Part shown: positions 60,155 through 64,000 of the stretch, piece after piece
Layout: each line of letters begins with the position of its first letter
How positions within the stretch are numbered: the first letter of the stretch is position 1
NCBI GenBank assembly: GCA_030425805.1
Contig: JAUHZC010000001.1
Span: forward strand, 1-64,000
From: Alphaproteobacteria bacterium
GTDB lineage: Bacteria > Pseudomonadota > Alphaproteobacteria > JAUHZC01
Length of the DNA stretch: 64,000 nucleotides
Reading direction: 5' to 3'
The notes under the pieces: generated by a model
The model's input: the letters and a program-made list of their open reading frames with translations, nothing else
Told to the model about the DNA's origin: nothing
Databases searched by the model: none
Program-made: the position numbers and the translations under genes

Positions 60155-60182
60155 TTGAAATCTAGGAAAAACAACCTATGTA
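60155..60182 (+). promoter_or_regulatory. Candidate promoter of the second LRR-like gene
   Basis: TTGAAA at 60155-60160 and TATGTA at 60177-60182, spacer 16. Confidence 0.4.
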
Positions 60183-60206
60183 CAAGTGAAATTGGACTAA
60201 AAACAA

Positions 60207-61244
60207 ATGAAAAAACTTTATCAGTATTTAGTTTTAACAGTTTTGGCGCTTCAAATCAGTATAGGAAGTCTCGAGGCTGCATCCACAAGCAAAGCCGCAT
60301 CTGCTTCTACGGAAGAGGGCGTGATGCAAGTGCGGATTGATTATGCCAAACCGGGCTCAATTGGTGAGTTTGGAAAACTTGCTGAAAGAGTTGTAGCTGG
60401 AGAAGCTACAGAAACACATTTAAGTATTTCAAGCTGGAATTCAGGTAACGTGCGTATGCTGACCAGCCTTTCTCCAGAAATTATGATTTTGGTTGCAGAT
60501 ATGGTGCGCAGTGGGCATTTGGAAGGGCTTGAGTTCTCTAGCATGATTGGGGATGAGGAGGCTAGAGTTTTAGGTCATGCCCTTACTGATGAAGCATCAA
60601 AGCTTCGTGTCTTGGTGATGGGAGATGCTCTAATGGGGGGTGCTGATGCTATATTAGGAGAGGCTCTTGGGCGGAATAGAAGCCTTGTTCTTTTAGCTAT
60701 AAGTTTTCTTTGGGATGAGGATAGTTACAGCAAAAAAGCTTTCTTCTCAGGTCTTCAGCGCAACGACACATTAAGATTTTTGTGTATGTCTTGCAGATGT
60801 AATGTTTCCTATAAGGACTTGGACGGGTATATAGATGAGTTAAAGGCTGGGAATAGACCTCTTGAGATGATGACAACAAGGCCTTTTGCCTCTGGTCAGG
60901 ATACACGTGAGCGCGTAGAAGAAGCTTGTGAAAAAAACGTATCAGACAGAAGAGCTCATCAAGCTTCGACAAGAAGAACTTTTGCGCGACGTAGGGGAGC
61001 TGTTCTGAGGCGGAGGTGGGCTGTCCTGGAAGAATATTCAAAAAAGTGCGGTGGGCGACACCTGGTAGATGAGGACGACAGAGGATACATGTTTGCTGGA
61101 ACAAACTCTTTCTCAGAAAGGGATCTTGCGTTTCTTAGAAGCTTAAACCCCCTTCTTGCCGGTTATCTGACATTTCCAAAGGCGTTTTTCGAGAGGTTTC
61201 CAGATGCCTCCGATCCAGATATACTTCAGTACTTCAAGGGGTAG
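60207..61244 (+). CDS. Secreted LRR-like protein
   Basis: 345 residues with a signal peptide (LYQYLVLTVLALQISIGSLEA). Residues about 90-190 show LRR-like units: MVRSGHLEGLEFSSMIGDEE, LTDEASKLRVLVMGDALMGG, LGRNRSLVLLAISFLWDEDS. The C-terminal half is Arg/Lys-rich (RRTFARRRGAVLRRRW) and unlike known domains. It is similar in plan to the divergent gene at 59496 and is flanked by a duplicated gene end. Probable effector-like or surface protein; function unknown. Confidence 0.7.
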   Translation: MKKLYQYLVLTVLALQISIGSLEAASTSKAASASTEEGVMQVRIDYAKPGSIGEFGKLAERVVAGEATETHLSISSWNSGNVRMLTSLSPEIMILVADMVRSGHLEGLEFSSMIGDEEARVLGHALTDEASKLRVLVMGDALMGGADAILGEALGRNRSLVLLAISFLWDEDSYSKKAFFSGLQRNDTLRFLCMSCRCNVSYKDLDGYIDELKAGNRPLEMMTTRPFASGQDTRERVEEACEKNVSDRRAHQASTRRTFARRRGAVLRRRWAVLEEYSKKCGGRHLVDEDDRGYMFAGTNSFSERDLAFLRSLNPLLAGYLTFPKAFFERFPDASDPDILQYFKG

Positions 61245-61261
61245 GATAACCCCCTAGAAGA

Positions 61262-61687
61262 CTACAACTGTGGTGCTTTTCGCTCTTTTTTTGCAGATAA
61301 ATTTTGCCGGATCAAAGGGGCTTTAGAAAGATCTTCATCTAAAGAAGAAGCCTTTTTTCCCGATTTTGTCTTTTTGGACGGAGGGTCAAGAGAAAGGTCT
61401 GAATCCTCTTCCTGTACCATCTCTTCCCAATGATCCAGAACAGTTTCACGTCCTTGGCTAAGGCACAGCATGACCCGACGATGCCCATAGCGGAGGACCT
61501 TGATCGTTCTTTGTGTATCGAGAATATGAGAAGCTTCTGTCTCAAAGTGATAGAGCCCTTCCTTGTTGCTGCCTGATGTTTTTCGGCGCATCCAGCTTAT
61601 AGTTTTTACAAAGGCGACAAAGACTACCAGTGCAGCCCCCATTAAAAATAAGGTTTGGATATCTAAGTTCAGGTTCAAAAAATCCAT
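61262..61687 (-). CDS. Single-pass membrane protein, FliO-like in outline
   Basis: 141 residues: one membrane helix (about 12-32, LFLMGAALVVFVAFVKTI), a short cytoplasmic domain with ILDTQRTIKVLRYGHRRVML, and a charged tail. The helix followed by a small beta domain resembles the flagellar export protein FliO, but similarity is weak and no other flagellar gene is in the window. Two bases after the coiled-coil gene at 61690, so they form an operon. Its 3' end is duplicated at 60057. Confidence 0.65.
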   Translation of the reverse strand: MDFLNLNLDIQTLFLMGAALVVFVAFVKTISWMRRKTSGSNKEGLYHFETEASHILDTQRTIKVLRYGHRRVMLCLSQGRETVLDHWEEMVQEEDSDLSLDPPSKKTKSGKKASSLDEDLSKAPLIRQNLSAKKERKAPQL

Positions 61688-61689
61688 GC

Positions 61690-62019
61690 TTATCGTCCTC
61701 CAAGCCGATAAGACATTTTGACATAAGTTTTCACGGCGTCATTATCTTTTTTTATCTTAGAGAGCTGAAGGCGAAGATCTCCCTCATCCCTGCGTAGAGA
61801 CTCAGAAAGGCTGCGCAAGGCTTTGTCCATATCATTCATAAGCTGTACAACGACATTGTCTTGGGGGGATTTTTTCATAACATCTTTTTGGAATTGTATG
61901 AGATCAGACTCTAAGCCATCGAGGCTAATGTCCTTTCCTTTATGAAAATCCGTATCTAAGGCTTTGATTTTTTTTATAAGATACTGCATTTGCCGTACCA
62001 TTGACGTGTGAACGACCAT
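61690..62019 (-). CDS. Small coiled-coil protein
   Basis: 109 residues, almost entirely helical with heptad character (LDGLESDLIQFQKDVMKK; LMNDMDKALRSLSESLRRDE). GGAGGAGG precedes the ATG, a strong ribosome-binding site. No signal peptide. First gene of a pair with the FliO-like membrane protein; a chaperone or export accessory is possible but unproven. Confidence 0.68.
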   Translation of the reverse strand: MVVHTSMVRQMQYLIKKIKALDTDFHKGKDISLDGLESDLIQFQKDVMKKSPQDNVVVQLMNDMDKALRSLSESLRRDEGDLRLQLSKIKKDNDAVKTYVKMSYRLGGR

Positions 62020-62185
62020 AAAACCTCCTCCGTCTTGAGTTGGTGATTATATTTCACCTTATTAACGCTTTAAAAACAGCATGATATGTTCATGGTACCC
62101 TTAATAAACCCATAGAGGAAGACAAAATATTTACGATTTGTTAAGAAAAATTTAGGTTGGGGAAAACTTAAGCCTGATACACTTA

Positions 62186-64000
62186 ATGAAAACTGAGGCT
62201 TCTGTCGTGCGCTATTTCTCTTTGCTCTTTTTTTGTATTTCTCTTTTTGGGGTTTTGTCTCCCTATAGCCACGCAGAGGAAAAGGCAAAATCTTCTGAAG
62301 CAACCGTTGTAAGAGAACTTGCAAAAACCCTACATGAGCTTCCCCACACGCTTATGCGGTGGACCAATGACCCTGCTTTTGCCAGATTATCTGAAAATTA
62401 TAAGGAAGAATCCCTTGCTCTGATTACAAAGGCTCTTTTAAAAGTGGATCCACAGGAGCGTGAATCTGTTGTTACTGAAATTCACTCTTTTTTGAAGGGG
62501 AGGTTCAATCCCATTGATATTGAGGCGCTTCCTTATCTCATAGAAGAGGCTGCCAAGATAGAGCCTAAAGATCGAAGAAAGGTCTTCAAATCTCTCGAAG
62601 GATTCAAATTCAGAGATGATTTTCATGCAGTTGATACGAATCTTATTAGAATAGTTTCCCAGGTTAAAGCTGAAGAGCGGGTTGATGTCTTGAGTCACGT
62701 TGGGAAGATTTCTTCTGGGAAAATAGACATCTCTAGCGGAGAGCTTATCTTTTCTGTTGCCAAAATAGACTCTCAACACCGTGCCGCAACAATTCAGCGG
62801 GTAAAATCCTTTTTTCATGGCAAAAAGGGAAGTTATGATCCTTTGAAATATGGGGCTTATGCACAGCTTCTTTCTCTTCTGTCGGAAGTTCCAAGAAAAG
62901 AACAGAGTGATCTTCTTTATGCTGCTCAGGTGCTTGGGATCCATGGAGAAAATAATGTTCAAGGAGCTTTTGAAGCTTTACTAATGGTTCCTCATGCAGA
63001 GAGAAAGGCTTTTGCCAAATCGCTCAGCACTTTTAAGGCAGGGCACTATCATTTTGAAACTTATGGTCGCCTGCTTGAGATCTTTGCAAAGCTGGACTCT
63101 CCTAAGAGGGCAAAAGTTGTTAAATATGCGAAAGTGTTTAAGTTACAGGAGAGACACCCTTTCCATATCATATTAGCCCTGGCTTCTGCAGAAGTAGATG
63201 ATCTTTCAAAAATTGTGGAGCCAACAAAGAAATTCATCACTCCAGAGACTCCCGAAGGTGAAATTGCACGGATACTTTCTGCTTTTGATCATATGGATCA
63301 AGATAGGCGAAAAGTTATTGTTGAATATGTCGCATCTTATCTACCTGCCACAACCTATCGAAGATCGGTAAGTGCTGACCTTTTGACTTTATTAGGAGAT
63401 ACAGATGAAAAAGAGCTTCCAGCTCTGATCTCAGAGCTTAAAGAGCTAACAGCCCCCCAAACAGGTGAAATGGCTCGGGTCTATCTTCTTCAATCCCTCA
63501 AAGGAATGGAAAAAGACCAGAGACAGATCATGACAACCCTTATCAAAACTGTTTTAGGTGATATCTCCAAAAAGCAGGCCTACTTTGTTTTTGATGCTGT
63601 CCAGCGCATTATGCCTGAGAAGAGGGAGAAGGTTGTTGCTGCAGCGAAGTTAAAAATGCAGGGGGCAGCATCATCCCGCCAAATTGCGGATATGATTCAA
63701 AATCATACAGATGAAGCAGATCTCATTCCTCCTGTTGTAGAAGCCACAGGTGATAGTACTGTGGACAAGATTTCAGAACTCCTCACAAGCCTTTTTACAG
63801 CTGATGAAGATGGGGAGGTTCAGGCAGAAGACCGGGAGTTGAGGGCCAAAATGAAAGCCGAAGCTGAAGCTAGGTTTAAAGCACAGCTCTCCGCAGAGAA
63901 AAAAGAGATTCTTTCAAAATTATCTCTTCGACAAAGAAAAATCCTCCAAAAGATTTTGGATTCATTTCCTGATCTTAAAACTGAAAATTTAAAAAACCTC
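62186..64000 (+). CDS. Secreted helical-repeat protein (partial, continues past the window)
   Basis: Open for 605 codons from the ATG at 62186 to the window edge with no stop. A GTG at 62207 preceded by TGAGG may be the true start and gives a compact signal peptide (RYFSLLFFCISLFGVLSPYS, then HAEE). The mature part consists of repeats of about 36 residues; the anchor positions R92, R130, R165, R199, R273 and R308 fall in EPKDRRKVFKSL, KAEERVDVLSHV, DSQHRAATIQRV, PHAERKAFAKSL and DSPKRAKVVKYA. Further units are DQDRRKVIVEYV and EKDQRQIMTTLI. The end turns into a charged coiled coil. Same repeat type as 31788. Function unknown; solenoid scaffold likely. Confidence 0.75.
   Translation, partial: MKTEASVVRYFSLLFFCISLFGVLSPYSHAEEKAKSSEATVVRELAKTLHELPHTLMRWTNDPAFARLSENYKEESLALITKALLKVDPQERESVVTEIHSFLKGRFNPIDIEALPYLIEEAAKIEPKDRRKVFKSLEGFKFRDDFHAVDTNLIRIVSQVKAEERVDVLSHVGKISSGKIDISSGELIFSVAKIDSQHRAATIQRVKSFFHGKKGSYDPLKYGAYAQLLSLLSEVPRKEQSDLLYAAQVLGIHGENNVQGAFEALLMVPHAERKAFAKSLSTFKAGHYHFETYGRLLEIFAKLDSPKRAKVVKYAKVFKLQERHPFHIILALASAEVDDLSKIVEPTKKFITPETPEGEIARILSAFDHMDQDRRKVIVEYVASYLPATTYRRSVSADLLTLLGDTDEKELPALISELKELTAPQTGEMARVYLLQSLKGMEKDQRQIMTTLIKTVLGDISKKQAYFVFDAVQRIMPEKREKVVAAAKLKMQGAASSRQIADMIQNHTDEADLIPPVVEATGDSTVDKISELLTSLFTADEDGEVQAEDRELRAKMKAEAEARFKAQLSAEKKEILSKLSLRQRKILQKILDSFPDLKTENLKNL

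Noticed and set aside
62438..62962. Minus-strand open frame opposite the last gene
   Set aside because: The plus strand is open for 605 codons with a signal peptide and regular repeats.
1..64000. tRNA, rRNA or insertion-sequence genes
   Set aside because: No cloverleaf, rRNA core or transposase frame was recognised in any intergenic gap.

Overview
The window looks like a chromosome segment of an alphaproteobacterium, most likely a host-associated one of the Holosporales/Caedibacter type. This rests on gene content and order (ruvB-ybgC-tolQRAB-pal, ffh-rpsP-rimM-trmD-rplS, split pntAA-pntAB-pntB, hflKC-degP, odhB-lpdA), on dispersed palindromic repeats around GGACTTGATCC and GATCGCC cores, and on an unusually large number of secreted proteins without recognisable domains. 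The taxonomic placement is inference. I see no rRNA, tRNA, CRISPR array, insertion sequence, phage or replication origin.

Layout. 1-2.9 kb: a secreted PYGMS-repeat protein cut by the window edge, methionine aminopeptidase, a small GIY-YIG nuclease between two repeat copies, and a secreted protein. 3.1-8.6 kb: ruvB, ybgC and the Tol-Pal envelope operon, ending in a strong terminator. 8.8-10.5 kb: a large secreted protein. 10.6-14.6 kb: SRP54 and the S16/RimM/TrmD/L19 translation operon. 14.9-16.8 kb: a glutamine-amidotransferase-like hydrolase divergent from the glutamate ligase RimK. 16.8-18.5 kb: three small secreted proteins. 18.8-19.3 kb: a MarR-type regulator with a perfect inverted repeat over its promoter. 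19.3-22.9 kb: galU-ugd-pgm (UDP-glucuronate supply). 23-26.4 kb: a secreted protein, a J-domain protein and a secreted PLD-like protein. 26.4-31.7 kb: arnT-arnE-arnB-arnC-arnA(decarboxylase), lipid A aminoarabinose modification. 31.8-34.3 kb: an 851-residue secreted helical-repeat protein. 34.4-38.8 kb: Mrp and hflK-hflC-degP. 39-44.3 kb: a small secreted protein, an MFS transporter, odhB-lpdA and another small secreted protein. 44.5-50.1 kb: a type VI secretion VgrG with a long basic N-terminal extension, an acidic MORN-type partner and a secreted protein. 50.2-54.4 kb: an RND efflux pair. 54.5-56.2 kb: a secreted protein. 56.4-59.4 kb: proton-translocating transhydrogenase. 59.5-64 kb: two divergent LRR-like secreted proteins beside a duplicated gene end, two small genes, and the start of another secreted helical-repeat protein that runs off the window.

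How the parts work together. Pgm, GalU and Ugd make UDP-glucuronate from glucose phosphate. The stand-alone ArnA decarboxylase, ArnB, ArnC, ArnE and ArnT can then turn it into aminoarabinose on lipid A, although the formyltransferase and ArnD deformylase are not here. Tol-Pal, DegP, HflKC and the RND pump cover envelope upkeep and defence. The most novel material is the VgrG/MORN pair with opposite charges, a family of secreted proteins built from about 36-residue helical repeats, the secreted PLD-like and LRR-like proteins, and the repeat family that surrounds many of these genes.
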